Source of the DNA: Xylogone sp. PMI_703
Taxonomy: Eukaryota; Ascomycota; Leotiomycetes
Direction of reading: 5' to 3'
NCBI GenBank assembly: GCA_021399445.1
Contig: JAJTUQ010000008.1
Location: 248,001-312,000 of the forward strand
DNA length: 64,000 bases
A model generated the notes under the pieces. The model did no database searches. It saw only the letters and a list, made by a program, of their open reading frames with translations, and had not been told where the DNA came from. The stretch's first letter is position 1. Each line of letters begins with the position of its first letter. Of this stretch, positions 23,712 to 36,098 are shown in pieces. A program made the translations under genes and the position numbers.

Positions 23712-23905
23712 AGATCAGTCGCTATATGTGCGCCGCACAAGTCATCGTGGGCAGACCAGTCACAGTGGGTAGACCAGTCGCTATGTGCGGACCAGTCGCC
23801 ATATGTGGACCGCAAACACTATGCGTAGACCAGTCACAGTGGGCAGACCGGTCACTAGACCAGGTGAGCATAAAAAGTCTGAGTAGGTAGACCAGTCTGT
23901 GGTCC
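23712..23905. repeat. Degenerate tandem repeat of agaccagtc units
   Basis: About ten copies of a short unit (variants of gcagaccagtcacagtggg and agaccagtcgctatgtg) occur at irregular spacing of about 18-20 bp. Confidence 0.7.
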
Positions 23906-24019
23906 ACGGAGCCTGGGGGGTTCCTTACAGGAGCTTGACACGTTGAGGAGCAGATCTCAAGAAGCAAGGTGCTCCTGCAAGTGTCACGCTGCAGGGAGAG
24001 CTGGGCAATGGAAAAAAAC

Positions 24020-25125
24020 TCCGAGGGATTATGTCTCAAAACATAATCGAAGAGCCACTTTCTATTGTAACTGATAGGGAATTGGCTCTAATACAGTGTC
24101 TCTATACACAGTTTCCCAGATTTCAACATATTCTCTGCGCTGGCATGTCACTGTACTAGCCAAAACTAAATCATAGTTTTCTGCACAATTAAGGTTAATA
24201 GCCAAATCGTACGCCACCCTCAGTTCCAACAGTGCTGGAATATACTTTTAGCCAGTCCTACAGAGCAGATTTACAATCAAAAGCTGGCTGAAATGCAGGC
24301 AAAATACCCTACAGCCGCAGTCAAATACTGTACCGATACCTGGCTAATCTGGAAAGAAAGCCTAGTTGCTTATTGGATCAATCAGTCTCCTCATTTTGGA
24401 GTGACTGTAACTAGTCCAAATGGAGGATGTCATGCTACGCTTAAGAGCTATTTACAGCGTGGACATGGTGATTTACAAGGTGTATCCAACAAGCTAAAGC
24501 TCTTTGGGACTTCTCAGCAAGCTTCTATTCAATCAGCTATTGCTCGGCAAAAGCTACGACCCAAACATAGCACAAATACACCTCTTTTGGCTATAGTTAA
24601 GAGGTACATTCACGATTATGCACTATAGAAGATCCTCCAGGGGCAGATAAAGCTCCCTACTAAAGGCGTTTGTCCTTCTGGTTCATGTGTGTGTTCTATT
24701 CAGCAATCAATCGGCTTACCATGTTATCATTCTATTTGGCAAAGGTAGACTAAACAAGGCGGTGGAGTAATTCAGCTTGATGATATCCATCCTCACTGGT
24801 ACTATTCTCGCCCAGATCCAATACTTTCAGATCAATTGAGCATATCTTATCCTCTTCCAGTCTTGGATCCTCTTCTAGTTCGGGGTAAAGGTAGGCCACG
24901 GGGTCGACGTGATCCTTCTGCTTTTGAGCTTCCTTCTAGCTCTGCTCCAGCAAGGCTTAATCAATCAACTGAACGCTTATACTTGGTTAATTCAGGGCTA
25001 TCTAGGATTCAGAGTGGCCATAATGACCTGTATGAGCCAGGGACTCAAAGTCAATCTACCAGATCGAATCTGTGGGAAATGCAGCTACAACAGCATCCCA
25101 ATCGATGGAAGGGAGATTGATTGAT
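24020..25125 (+). pseudogene. MULE transposase, C-terminal part, broken
   Basis: Near 24070 a frame reads VTDRELALIQCLYTQFP, then HFGVTVTSPNGGCHATLKSYL (24390 onward), CSIQQSIGLPCYHSI near 24690 and IHPHWYYSRP near 24790. This is the order seen in fungal Mutator-like transposases: end of the DDE domain, then a zinc-knuckle SWIM-like region, then the IHPHW signature. Stops near 24626 and 24750 and frame changes kill it. The N-terminal half is absent. Confidence 0.75.
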
Positions 25126-25314
25126 AGATTCAGGTTGATACTGCTAATTAGGTAAGTATAGCAGCTGTGTTTGTTAATAAAATCACTGAGATGCACGGTG
25201 CCTCGGAAGACATGCGGGAAGCGGCTAACTACGTAAATTTAGCTGAACCTAAAATATGGTTGACCGTCCTCATCCTCCCTGGATTCCCTTTAAAGCACGT
25301 AATAACATGTCTGC

Positions 25315-26713
25315 TTAAGGCAACTCGGCCTCGATGACGCTCTCATACCCACGGCCATCTGGGTAATACTTAACCAGCTTAAGCCCAGCGTCGTTGATTA
25401 CTTTCATCCACACAGCCTCTGTCCTTTCTTTACCCGACGCCAGCAACATCAGGCAATCCATGGCCGCTTGGTAGCAGCTAGCACCCGTAGAAGGGATTAC
25501 AATATCGTTGATAAGCACCTTTGAGTAACCACGCTTCATAACGGCGGCAGTTTGCTTGAGGATCTTAACGGATGTCTCGTCCGACCAGTCATGCAGGACG
25601 GCATGCATGAAATACGCTCGAGCTCCTATACATCTCCCTTAGTATAGTATCCAGGCCACAGCGAGCGACAGAGGGTGGAGCTTACCTCGAACAGGCTGTT
25701 CAACGTCCTCCTGCAAGAGATGGTGCGCCACAATTCTGATCTTGTCCGTGCTAAGCTTGACCTGAGCGACAACCTCTGGCAGATCCTCGAGCACGAGAGA
25801 CCCAGCGGGAAGATCCGGGTGCTTCTCGGCCACGCGCATAAGATCAATACCGTGGTGTCCGCCAATGTCCACGACGAAGGGGCTGCCGTCGGTCAGGTCG
25901 GCACCGTCGAGCAGCGCTTGGGTATCGTAGAATTGAGGCCAAGGTCGTTTTCCCTTAGTCCACACATCCATGATAGACGAGAAACTCTCCTGGAGTGTGG
26001 GGTACGCGATACATCGCTCAAAGAAGCCCTTCTTCTCGGGGAATGTATCGATGTAGCAGCTCGCCTTGTCGTCCAACGGCTTGCGGTAGTTGGTCTTGGC
26101 CAGGAAAGCGGGCCAGTGCATAGCACATGGTGCGACGTGGTCGGTTCTATGGGTTTCGATGTTCAGCAGTTCGACTTTGAGAGCTATTACTGAGTATGGA
26201 TGTATTACCTGAATCGAAGACTTGGAACGACAAGGGTGTCCTTATCTCCTAAGGCAAGGGAATAGGGTGTAGGCACATAGCGATCGTTTGCGGTTTCTAG
26301 AATGATGTGGTTCGAAGCCAACAATCGCAGTTGGTGGCCTAGTGAGCTGATTAGAAAGGCCTTGCCATTGATATCCGTAAATATATCATCATATAGGGTA
26401 AGGAAATCTTACGCAGTAGCTCCGGCTCCACATCCTTCTTGCTTATGTTAGCCAACTCGTTCACATCCTTCTCGCCGCCTCCAGCAGCGACCCATGCTTC
26501 AAATAAACCAATGTCAATAAGGACCTGGAGCACAGAGTACAAAATTGGTTCCTCTATAGCAAGTCGCATGGTCTTTTCTTCCTTAGTTTCTAGCATGTGG
26601 AAAAGCTTGCGGGCCGCCAAAGCTACTTGCTGTCGCGTAGAATACTGGCTCTCCAAGGCTTCCGCCCCGACCTTGTTGAGCTTCTCGATTAAATGTTCTG
26701 CAACAGCAGCCAT
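25315..26713 (-). CDS. SAM-dependent O-methyltransferase, 400 aa
   Basis: Four exons join without any lesion: 26713-26413, 26338-26209, 26146-25686 and 25625-25315, 1,203 nt in total. Each intron is GT-AG, 60-75 nt. The N-terminal third is helical, like the dimerisation region of plant-COMT-type enzymes. The SAM-binding motif I is [10 protein letters not shown] (about residues 234-243). LHDWSDE carries the likely catalytic base His309. Fungal members O-methylate phenolic polyketides and similar secondary metabolites in the cytosol. It is isolated among transposons, yet a TCTACCGCGCA site 96-106 bp upstream matches the PKS-cluster motif, so co-regulation is possible. The substrate is unknown. 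Confidence 0.88.
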
Positions 26714-26808
26714 GGTTGGACTTTGTTGGGGTTAGGTTAAGTATGATGAACACGAGAAGAAGAAGTGATGTGGTGATGGTAACTGATGAGAAGCAAGAAT
26801 TGCAAAAG

Positions 26809-26819
26809 TCTACCGCGCA
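26809..26819 (+). promoter_or_regulatory. Single cluster-motif match upstream of the O-methyltransferase
   Basis: TCTACCGCGCA here equals an 11-bp part of the third unit of the array at 61896. It lies about 100 bp upstream of the methyltransferase start (minus strand). As a single partial match it could be chance. Confidence 0.4.
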
Positions 26820-27011
26820 AAACTGTAGAAAAATTTTTCGCCTTAAAGGTTCGTCAGGGCATTTGTGCTGCTTATAAGTTACAATTTCAATGCGTAGCGT
26901 TGATTCATCCAACCAAATTGTCCATGGGGAGGTGCACCAAGAACGATACTATTGATTGTCTCTAGCTAAGGAGCAAACTGCATAAATAAAGGTTGAGGCT
27001 ACAAGACATTA

Positions 27012-27423
27012 ACGTAATTCCCGGTCCACCGGCCCACCCTGTCTACCGGCCCACCGAAAATTACTACAAAATCGAGAAAAATCAACTCTTGAAAACTCAA
27101 CCAATATACCATTGTATTTAACCAAACTTTGAATTCTATTCATCTATTTAATAAATAATCATTATATAAATTCTTATGTGATGAGCATATATGATTTATG
27201 TTGTATAATAAAAATGGTCTCCAGTTATAAGCTCAAAATCTAACCTGATAATATTACAGATGTTTTAAGATCAAAATAACCTGATATTTAGAATTAAACT
27301 ATAGTAATTAGTTATTCCACTAAATATTATCTTTAGAAATTGTATGGTTCTTGAGTTTTCAAGGGTTGATTTTTCTCAATTTCGTAGTGATTTTTAGTGG
27401 GCCGGTGGACCGGGAGTCAACGT
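27012..27423. mobile_element. Pogo-derived MITE
   Basis: A 412-bp element carries long inverted repeats (about 90 bp). The left starts ACGTAATTCCCGGTCCACCG; the right ends with its reverse complement, slightly changed. TA duplications lie at 27010-27011 and 27424-27425. The termini match the pogo elements at 16410 and 27441, so it is probably mobilised by the same transposase. The interior is AT-rich and non-coding. Confidence 0.85.
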
Positions 27424-27440
27424 TATTGTTCTGACAGGTA

Positions 27441-27968
27441 ACGTAATTCCCGGTCCACCGGTCACCTCCCCACCAAAATCATCAATTCAAACAACATCAA
27501 TACTTTCTATGAATTATTTTTCAACTAAAACACGTCGCAATGCCTAAAACAATTGACCCTAGTCAAGAAGGAAGGATTCTACTTGCTATAAACGCGTTAA
27601 GAAAGGGCCAGATCACATCTATTCAAGCTGCAGCACGTGCTTTCAATGTCCCTCGCACTACACTCAATGAACGTTATAAAGGTCGTGCTCAGAAGTTTAC
27701 CACTTATACAAAAGCTTTCAGAATGTCCCAAATTTAAGAATAATCACTTGTACAGTGGATACTCTCTATGGGCAAACGCGGATTACCTCCTAGACCTTCA
27801 GACGTACAATCAATGGCTAATATTTTGATTGCTGAATGTGGAGAGCTTACCCCTCCTCGGCCTGTAGGCAAAAATTGGTTTTGGGACTTCATAAAGCGCC
27901 ACTCAGAGTTAACTACCAAATATATACGTCGATATAACTATAAACGAGCCAAATGCGAAGATCCAAAG
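27441..27968 (+). mobile_element. Pogo transposon copy 2, truncated by an LTR
   Basis: TA at 27439-27440 precedes the same terminal sequence ACGTAATTCCCGGTCCACCG. The transposase start (27540, GRILLAINALRKGQITS) resembles copy 1. It stops after RMSQI, with continuation in another frame (MGKRGLPPRPSDVQSMANIL from 27768). The coding sequence is cut at 27968, immediately after RAKCEDPK, by an LTR. The 3' half of the element is not seen beyond the LTR. Confidence 0.8.
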
Positions 27969-28436
27969 TGTAACGTTCCTACCTTGGGGTTTGGCTATTA
28001 CTCAAATAATAGGCTTGAGAGGTAAAGGGAGCAAGTGTAACTTGGTTGTAGAACTTTACTATGAATTGCAGGTATGCTGTAAATCAATTGAGTTGAGCAC
28101 AAGGCTCCTATCTACGGTCACTATCTACTTATATAGTGAGGGAATTCCTTTGGACCCTATGGACCCTAAGGTCCCAAGGTCCATCACGTGACCTAGCCGC
28201 CTGGGTGAATCCTTCCACCCAAAATCTAGTAACCGGAATCGGTCAGTAGGATTCTACCAGCAAGCTTCCACCAGCCCCTTTCTTCCAATCAGTCCTCGTT
28301 AGTAGATCACTTCCGGCGGTAACAGCAGTTATCAGTGTCGCTGTTGCCGTCTCATGGTTTACTATTTTAACATTTGTTGCAGCTAGTATGGTAACGATCT
28401 ACTGGTAGATTTGTGCTGTCACGTTGGGTCGTGACA
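27969..28436 (-). mobile_element. LTR inserted into pogo copy 2
   Basis: It begins TGTAACGTTCC and ends GGGTCGTGACA, the reverse complement of the 19027 LTR family. The inverted TATA region (ctacttatatag) is present. Because the pogo reading frame ends exactly at its left edge, the insertion point is clear. The right-hand junction does not return to pogo sequence. Confidence 0.8.
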
Positions 28437-28615
28437 GGTATATATATATGCTACAACAGGTCGCCTGAGGCTACAAGCGAGATTGTCGATGACCTACATA
28501 GACGCACAACTCTCAACAATTTAAATTGTTTTATTTTTAAAATTCATTATTCAAATAACCACATATATTTAGTTTTAAAATTATAACTTTGTATATTATG
28601 TTGTTGTTAAGTTAT

Positions 28616-29237
28616 TGTCACAACCCCACGTTATGGCCTCAGGTGTCGATGCCAGAAATCCAGGGCCAGCAGGCCGTCTCATAAAGTACCATTATAAACA
28701 AAGCGACGGTTGTAAGGCACCCTGATTTGGGGGACAAAAGGATTAGGACAACAAGCGTCGTCCCAGGACACCTGTCCTAGGACTGAGGTCCTAGAAGCCC
28801 AAGTGGTGACAGGACAGTGGTCCCAGGAGCCAGGATGACTCCAGGACAAAGGTCCTGAGGGCCTAGCTGATTCAGGACCGCCATCCTGGGAGCATAGTCC
28901 TGAATCCAGGAATCACGTGACGAGATTACCAAGCAGGATCAGGAGGGTCAGGACTCAGGACTGATCCGAGCTGATTCCCTGATCAGCAGAATCTGAACTG
29001 ACTCCACTGATCTTCGGGATCATGGGAGATCAGTACTGACCCATTGGATTCTAACCAAAGCAATGACTATATAAGTAGATAGTTTCTTTAGTAGATAGGA
29101 GCCTCGTGCTCAACTCAATTGATTTACAGCATACCTGCATTTCATAGTAAAGTTCTACACTAAGTTTCACTTGCTCCCTTTACCGCTTAAAGCCTATTAT
29201 TTGAGTAATAGCCAAACCCCAACGCAGGAACGTACCA
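28616..29237 (+). mobile_element. Solo LTR with 5-bp target duplication
   Basis: A 622-bp LTR starts TGTCACAACCCCACG and ends in CA at 29237. It is flanked by gttat at 28611-28615 and 29238-29242. It contains ctatataagtagatag (TATA-like) and multiple GGAC/GTCC palindromes at about 28765-28890. No coding region is present, so it probably arose by LTR-LTR recombination. Confidence 0.88.
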
Positions 29238-29565
29238 GTTATTAGCATACAGTTTTGGTTGTTTTTTGCTGTAAATTTCAGTGTTTCGGTTGACCGGGTA
29301 AAGTGACTGCTTAGTAAGTCTGACAACTTTCCATATCTTATCTGGGAGTGGGAAGGGTTCCACAATAAACTCCGAGTTCAGTCCGGACAACCCTAGGTCC
29401 GGGCCGCACCCTATTCATTAGGTTACTTCGTACTAGGCCGAATAAACCACCATGATGGCCAGTGCTTCTCAAGTTCCTAGAGCGAGCCCAAGCAAACTGA
29501 AACATGATTCCATTTCGGGGATCAGTACTAGGAGTGATCGTTTGATAATAGAAAGCAATTTCCAC

Positions 29566-32255
29566 TAGGGCTGTAAACGAATATTATTCGCGAATAATAG
29601 CCCTTATTCGTATTCGTTCGAATAGTGATTTTAATTATTCGATTTATTCGCGAATATTCGCGAATAAATCGTGATTATTAATGATTTGATATACCTGGGC
29701 TGCTGACTTGTATGCAATTTACCATGAAACACCGAGATGTTAGAGATCAAAGAATGCCCCCCCGAATACCTCTCCTTAACAAACTTTATGGTAGTCATAT
29801 ACGTAGGATAACGATTTGAATTAATTCTATGATTTTTGCGCGTTATTGCGGTTGAAATGTCGGATAACCCCTTCATTCGTGCAGCCAGAGCGGGGAAACG
29901 ACCTAATTATTACCAACTCAATGACGGGAGTGATGACGAAGCTGATGTCACCGACTGGGTTGAGGAACGATTGCCGAAACGACCTCACATTGCCTCTAGC
30001 TCATCTGAAATAGCTACTCCAATCGAGTAAGTTATTTAACCATAACCCATATAATTATCGGCTTGTCTAAAATTTATAGCTTATCTGTATCATTCCTTGA
30101 CTCAAATATCAGTCCTAATGATTCGGCAAGCCAGGTTACAAGAGAAGGTTCTACAGCAATTCCAGCTATTGTAGATCACAGCCCAGGTCTCTTGCGAAAA
30201 CCACGGGGTGAGAGTGCGTCAGTTTGGAATGAATATAATGTGGCTCCTTTAGAAACAACGTGGATAACGAAAGGGAAGAGCAAACCTATAGGCGATCGTC
30301 TTATATCGTGTATACGATGCAAATGGACAACAAAAGACTCGTTACGGCATGGCACAACTACGAACATGCGAAACCATCTAAAAAGCACAACGTCAATTTT
30401 GATAGCTCTTCTCAAACTGCGTCGAGTTCAGTTGCCGCATTATTACAGCAGCAAGGCTCCAAGCAGACAACGCACCGATTTGAAGAGAATCTAATTCGAT
30501 GGATTGTTGCTGACGATATGGCTTTCTCATCAATCGAAAGCCCCTTCCGGCAAATGATTAATGACATCCCTGGTATTTCCATGCCTTTTAAATCCCGAAA
30601 TACGTTGTCTTCTCGAATTGCCGCTCAATTTGAGGCAGACCGACAGCAATTAATCCAGGAACTTGCAATTAATTGCCAAACCATTGCGCTATCATTGGAT
30701 GGCTGGACCAGCAGCAATGACATATCATTTCTAGCTGTCATCGGCCACTGGCTGACCGATGACTTTGAGTACAAGGAGGTTGTTCTGGAGTTCAAGGAAA
30801 TAGAAGGGTCTAAGAGTGGCGAGAACATGGGGAGAATTGTATTAGATTTACTCCACGAGCTTGACATTGAAAGTAAGCTCGTGTCTATAACTGGCGACAA
30901 TGCATCCAGCAACGAAACCCTAATAGGAGAAGTTGAAACTGGCCTTCGTGAAAAATTTCAAGACTCTTTAGAGACATTACATTTCCATGGTCAGGATAGC
31001 TATATTCGATGTATCGCGCATGTTCTACACCGAATCGTCACCAAAATCCTTGAAACCTTGAAAGGTGGAAATCGGAAGCTAGCGGAAAAATCGGTAGAAT
31101 TGATCTCCAAACATCAATATCTTAATTCTGCAGGATCACCTTTGGCAAGGCTACGAGCACTAGTAATCTGGATATCATGGACGCCCGAAAGAAAGAGCCA
31201 GTGGCGGAATTTGTGTAGAGATAATGGCCTCGTAGATACCCTCATTCCGTACGATGTTGATACTCGATGGAACTCAACTTACATCATGCTGAATGCCGGC
31301 ATTAAAGCAAGACGACAGATATCACGATGGATATCTTCCCATTGTGAAATGCCTCAATTCACGGATGAAGACTGGGAATTTTTACAACAGCTAGCATTTG
31401 TTTTGGAACGATTTCACGAACACACGGATTACGTTTCGCGATCGGCACTTCAGAGCAGCTATGCTGTTCCAATTTACTACGATCTTCACGATCTAATGAA
31501 TGATGCATCGGCTCGAGAGGGCGATTTTCACACTCTTCATGAGGATATTGCAACCGCGGTAACGTCAGCTCTTGCAAGATATTCCAAATATTACGATTTT
31601 ATGGACGGCTTAGACATCTATTATGTTGCGTTAATACTCAATCCTCGATATAAAACACGACTGCTCGAGCAAGAGCTTGGAGATGATGTCACCCCAATTA
31701 TAGATAATATCAAAGAGGTGTTGCACAAGGAATACCCTCCCGATACAACAGAAGCCCCAGCTTGGTCGCAATTATCACGCCAAACTCTAGAAGCTCGGTT
31801 ACTTTCAAAGATCCACCCTTCCATGTCATCAATCTCTGATATCGATCGCTACTTCAGTGACCCTTTAGCTCAAGTGACAGAAGAGAGTGCGCGCGATCCG
31901 AGTTAGTTGTTCAATTGGTGGAAAGTTCATGAAAGTGAGTATCCACGGATGGCCGCCGCAGCGCGCAAGTATTTGCCAATTCCAGCATCGGAAGTATCAG
32001 TAGAACGGCTATTCAATTCAGGGAGAGATATCATTGGCCTGCGGAGGTTTTGCCTACAGGCGTCTATATTGCGACAGCTCTCATTACTGCGGCACTCTTT
32101 CAAAGGCGTGGTGACTTGCTATATAGCTTAAGGACCACATGGTTATCCGAATAATTCGCGAATAATTCTGGTCTTCATTCGTATTTGTATTCGTTTTATT
32201 CGATTCGTATAATTCGCGAATACATTCGCGAATTGCCATTCGTTTGACGGCCCTA
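29566..32255 (+). mobile_element. hAT-family transposon, copy 2 (hAT-2)
   Basis: The 8-bp duplication atttccac lies at 29558-29565 and 32256-32263. Terminal repeats read TAGGGCTGTAAACGAAT on the left and TAGGGCCGTCAAACGAAT (reverse complement) on the right. Many attcgcgaat palindromes fill both subterminal regions, probable transposase sites. The length is 2,690 bp. Confidence 0.92.
29857..32131 (+). pseudogene. hAT transposase of hAT-2, disabled
   Basis: The first exon (29857 to about 30027) precedes an intron ending near 30110. A BED finger follows (ISCIRCKWTTKD ... TTNMRNHLK). In an A run near 30382 the frame slips by one, and the main frame then runs to 31906: IALSLDGWTSSNDISFLAVI, RCIAHVLHRIVTKIL and DVDTRWNSTYIML are typical hAT motifs. 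An in-frame TAG at 31904 precedes the dimerisation motif YLPIPASEVSVERLFNSGRD, after which the frame shifts again. So there are at least three lesions. Confidence 0.85.
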
Positions 32256-32409
32256 ATTTCCACGTACTCTTTACCCTGGTCGTCAGCGTATCCTAGATGT
32301 GTTATTCATACTTGCAGTGGCGCTAAACTGGCCAGCCTCGGCGCATGATCAGCGCACAAAGTTCCCCAAAGCAAAAACGAGTGCTGCTCAGTCGAAAGAT
32401 AGTGCACTT

Positions 32410-33520
32410 TAGTTCACTCTGTCTGCCATGTAGTGGCAGAAGTGGTGCTGTTTCCTCTACCGGGAGTCTTCTTCCTAGGGGAGGAAATGCCAGATGCCAT
32501 GATCCACTCACTTGCTTTGATGTCTCTCTTGCCACCCAGCCATCGTAAAGCCACTCTCACATCAGATTTGAGTCTGCCACGGCCACGTTAGCGATTCAAT
32601 GTTTGCTGCAATCTGCTTAGTTATGAGCGGGACAGATGCCCGAACACTGCTGACCAGCTTCTTCTACCATCCTGAAGTTCCTTTCAGTATATTGTGCGGC
32701 CACCGCAAGCCCGTCACTGTCGTGTCTGGATAAGTGGTTTAACCCCTAGTAAGTGGCGGAGCTCAGACGCTTCTCATACTATTGGCCAGAACCCCTTATA
32801 GCGAAGGAATAGACCGGCTAGGAGTTGAGTTTTTTTTATCCTTGCTATTAGGGGGGCACGGCAGGTGAGTGGAATATGCCAGGGAAGGAGATCAGTAGCA
32901 GGCTGACCGGCTGGCCGGCTGGACAACTTTCATCACCTGCAGCTGGCCTGTTGTTGTTATTGTATAATGAACTTGTTATGGGGCAAGACACGGTCAACGT
33001 TAGTTATAAGTTATCCGATGCTCATGTATTATTGCCCGGGGTTCCACAACCAATTCTGGTGCAACGAGACGGGAAATGGAAATGCCTCACAGCACTCCGT
33101 ATTCTAAATGTAATACGGAATACACCGAACTCGCTGAAATACGTGAAGCCTACTCTTGGATGAGTCTTCCTGCTTGTAACTCGACCAACACAAACTAACA
33201 GCATACACTCAAGACTGCGTAGCTGGCTCCCCTGCCGCAGCATGGCAGAACCGTCAAACGACCTAGTGTTTGCTGAACCCGCTTTAGATGCACTCACTCA
33301 TTCATTGGCTACGCGCCAATTGGGTCATCAATAAATGATCGCCGGGATAATTTTCCAGCCTTTGAACCCCTTGTTCCGGAATTCGGGTGGCTGCTGAGCG
33401 GCTTTTGGTATTTCGCTCCAAGATTGTTCGTGAGCTTCAGACCGTGATGCTGGTTCATTGGCGGACATACAGTATAGCCAGTACCGGTTAATATCCTTGT
33501 AGGAACATGAGTTTTTCCGA
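32410..33520. repeat. Inverted duplication, copy B
   Basis: This is the reverse-orientation partner of 15110-16205. The core 32936-33338 appears identical to copy A. The flanks share order but differ at many positions, for example aatttttccag-side indels near 33340-33400. No known domain is seen in the frames it carries. Confidence 0.8.
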
Positions 33521-33540
33521 GCATAACTGCTACAGTTCAA

Positions 33541-36098
33541 GACTAGAATCTATTGACCTTGCAGCATATTCACCTGAGTCAGCTGAAGATAAACCCCTGC
33601 TTATGCGGTTTCATTGGATTCTTTAATGTATCGTAACTGTCGGTTATATATCTTCTTGTGGTTTGATGAACCAGAATCGGGTTCTTGCAGATTGAGTGGT
33701 ATCGTTGCCACATTAAATGGTTCGTATACTTTAAAATGCTCGCGTTTCCCATCCTTAAATGTCAGCTGTGGGTGCTCATCAGCCATGCCCGCGGGAATAC
33801 CACCTTCGTCTTCGGCCAGGGAGCTTAATTTTATCCCAATCCTTCATGGAAAAGGATAAACTAGTGGCGGTGAGCAAACAAAGAACAACTAGCCCTATAG
33901 GTACGAATGCCTCGCCTAGGGGGAACCCAGCTGATCTAATCCAAAACGCGACGATGCCGTTATTATATCTCACGAAAGAATCCAGAGTTACTCTACCGTT
34001 ATACCAGTAAGTGGAGCGGGCCTGTCAGCTTGGATGGGGCGTCATCCGCAATCTTATTCACGCAGCCGATTACTTCATACAAGTTCAATTGAATCCCCCC
34101 AACATCTGTGCACTATACCCGATGAGGTAGTTTACCATACAATTTCATGGATGAGCGCAGACGGCAAAAAGGGAATAATCGGGCCTGAGTAAGGTAAGTC
34201 CTTTTATCCACTGGCCCATCAGAAAGTGCTTTCTGCCGCTTTTCGACTGTCAGCAGTATACAATCGCGCCCCTTCTTGTACGATGGCGACTCCCGTCTCA
34301 GCTGTCACATGGGACAAGATGCATGAGGTTATTCTAGCAGCTAGTCCCGCTGTTGAGGGCATGCTTCTGCAATCCGGCAAGGGGCCACAAACATATCTGT
34401 GTAAGCCTTAACTTGTAGGGCTCTTAAGTAAAGGCGAAGCTTTGCACAGCTAATCCAGGATCCATATCTTATCCGATCTTGGACATCACCCCATCGGCAT
34501 GTGTTCCAGCCGCATGGGCTAGAAAAATATTTTATTAAAAATATATTTAAATTATCACTATTAAATTTAGTTTTAATTGAGTAATACTACTATTACTTTT
34601 GGCAATTCTTTTTATGGGTGATAGCAGCTGTTATCCCCAGAAAGCACTAACTAGAAATCCCTGAATGTCAGCAGAGTCATACCGGTAGCGGCAAGCTTCG
34701 GGTAGCTCTAGCCATACAGACGCTACAGAAGTACGGCGTATCAGGCAAATCGGCTACAATGCCCATAGATTAGTCTTGATAATGTACGGTAGAAAAAAAA
34801 GCAAACCCAGATAAGCAATGTGCGTAGTGTGGATCCATGCAAGTGCTTATTTCCGCATTGAGTTAATCTCTTCATACCTCTATTAGTTGCGGTTGGTTAC
34901 AGCCAATCTCGTGAACGACGCTTCTGACAGCAACTGATCAATGTGATGTCCGCTTGGTCAAACCACTAATTTTAGGGCGAAAATAAGCAAAAGCACTTCT
35001 TGGCAGTATTAACAACAACAGGATGACTTGAAACGTGTGACTCTTCAATTTCTCAAGTATCCGTAATGTACTAAATAGAGCTTCAGGCCGTAAGCTTACT
35101 ATCACGATATCATTGTATTACATTATCCATACAGGTCAACTTCCTTGAGTTGACACGCATCTCGAAAGTAGACAGTTAAAAAGACTCTTTGATTACATAT
35201 AATCACGTGGTTGTTGATATTGCTTACGAGTGGTGTTATCGGTACTCTTTAAATCTTAGTGGCCCAAGACAGGGTGGTTGGACCAGGTGGAATTCACGCT
35301 GACATAATTGCTAATATTGCAGGTGCACGCCTAGTTTTATTTTGCATAGAGTTTCTGCAAATTGTACCCCAGTAAACTAGACAATTACAGTATATCCGTT
35401 TTAACTTTAGGTTTCGAACTCACATTTATATATCAAATTGTATACTTGGCGACCATTTTCAGTTTCTTAACTGACATTTTATGTTATATAATACAGGATT
35501 TATCAAGAACCCTTTGAGAATAATGCAGTTTTGTTACCACAACTGAGATAAAAATTGTAATGATTGAGCTGGTGAATACTTATCGAATGAACAGTATATC
35601 TGAACTTATAATCAATGGAAGGTTATACACAGCTGTCGGGTTTGCTAGGGTACCATTTTGCTCAGTTGTGCGGTAAATTCAAGTGCATAACACGATTGGG
35701 CACGCAATGAGACTGAAATTACGCTATATTGATCGGCACAACCCCTGAGGTGTAAGTGGGACACATCTCACTTGACGTGGCATTGCCAATCTCCCTCAAC
35801 AGCTTTGGAGAATGCGGAACAACGAGCAGAAACATTTTCACAAACACGGCATTTCAAGCAGTGCTAGCTATGTGCCCCCTACTAAGCCTCTACCTATATA
35901 TGAGCAGTTAGTACCGGTACTATGACCCTCTCTTCGAGTCTATATATGCATCACTTCTTTAGTTCTGCTTCTTCTCTGACATAACGGCTTACGTCTGGTG
36001 TGGTTCAGACTCTCTTCTGGTTGCTGTACACGTTTCACCATCGAAACTTCTCTTACGATTTAGGGTATCCTGAAAATAGTAAGATTATATCCATCAAC
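33541..36098. other. No supportable gene; promoter of the regulator at the right end
   Basis: Short frames near 33601-33973 (minus) include a hydrophobic stretch (FVPIGLVVLCLLTATSLSF), but I cannot assemble a gene. AT-rich DNA lies at 34525-34600. A TATA-like tctatatatgcatcac near 35938-35953 is a candidate core promoter for the transcription factor that starts at 36099. Confidence 0.4.
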
